From an uncultured Ruminococcus sp. (lineage in GTDB: Bacteria; Bacillota; Clostridia; Oscillospirales; Ruminococcaceae): a DNA stretch of 5,145 nucleotides. The DNA lies in the NCBI GenBank assembly GCA_902783235.1, contig CACZQG010000383.1:1-5145 (forward strand). The letters are read 5' to 3'. The translations under genes and the position numbers were made by a program. Positions 5,137 to 5,145 of this stretch are shown here, piece after piece. The notes under the pieces were generated by a model. That model did not search any database. It was not told the DNA's origin and saw nothing but the letters and a program-made list of their open reading frames with translations. Numbering within the stretch: position 1 is the stretch's first letter; each line of letters begins with the position of its first letter.

Positions 5137-5145
5137 CAGCAGGAG

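Larger units (their letters stand above)
4931..5145. other. Gene-free upstream intergenic region
   Basis: Together with the 5' leader (4746-4895) this makes about 400 bases without a gene. No frame has a ribosome binding site and a plausible protein. It holds the candidate minus-strand promoter at 5049-5077, the plus-strand extended -10 at 5128-5136, and a small A+T palindrome AAGAAT-T-ATTCTT (4941-4953) just upstream of the main -35. The layout is that of a divergent promoter region. Confidence 0.6.

Noticed and set aside
1..5145. CRISPR array, tRNA or rRNA gene, transposase
   Set aside because: No regularly spaced direct repeats, no cloverleaf or rRNA-like stretch, and no transposase or integrase motifs were seen on either strand.

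Overview
The window is a compact signalling locus from a low-GC Gram-positive bacterium. It looks like a member of the Clostridia, perhaps Ruminococcus/Oscillospiraceae. This rests on AGGAGG-type ribosome binding sites, A+T-rich intergenic DNA, a PocR-type hybrid kinase and a lipoprotein signal peptide; no marker gene fixes the genus.

All four convincing genes lie on the minus strand and read right to left. They are an RsbW/SpoIIAB-like ATP-binding protein (4745-4329), a single-domain STAS protein like SpoIIAA/RsbV (4111-3815), a large cytoplasmic hybrid histidine kinase with an N-terminal PocR sensor domain (3727-1061), and a secreted lipoprotein of unknown function (1037-135). Each start is set by a good Shine-Dalgarno sequence and lies inside a longer open frame. 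Gaps are 217, 87 and 23 bases. A near-consensus promoter (TTGATT, 17-base spacer, TATAAT; 4930-4902) precedes the first gene, so the four genes could form one operon.

The locus combines two signalling chemistries. The first two genes are the kinase/anti-factor and antagonist halves of a partner switch. The third carries a complete His-Asp-His phosphorelay (HisKA, HATPase, a degenerate receiver, a canonical receiver, HPt) but no DNA-binding output. Neither a PP2C phosphatase nor a sigma factor is encoded here, so the switch and the relay must act through proteins outside the window or through each other; that link is inference.

The non-coding DNA is more structured than usual. The 217-base gap between genes one and two holds four successive inverted repeats, with a competing alternative pairing. 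A 43-base imperfect palindrome (3777-3819) lies between the STAS and kinase genes and supplies the STAS stop codon; a related 21-base arm occurs just after the lipoprotein stop (111-131). A 17-base palindrome lies at 26-42 beside a TATAAT. The right end (4931-5145) has no gene, and a plus-strand extended -10 element at its edge suggests a divergent gene beyond the window.
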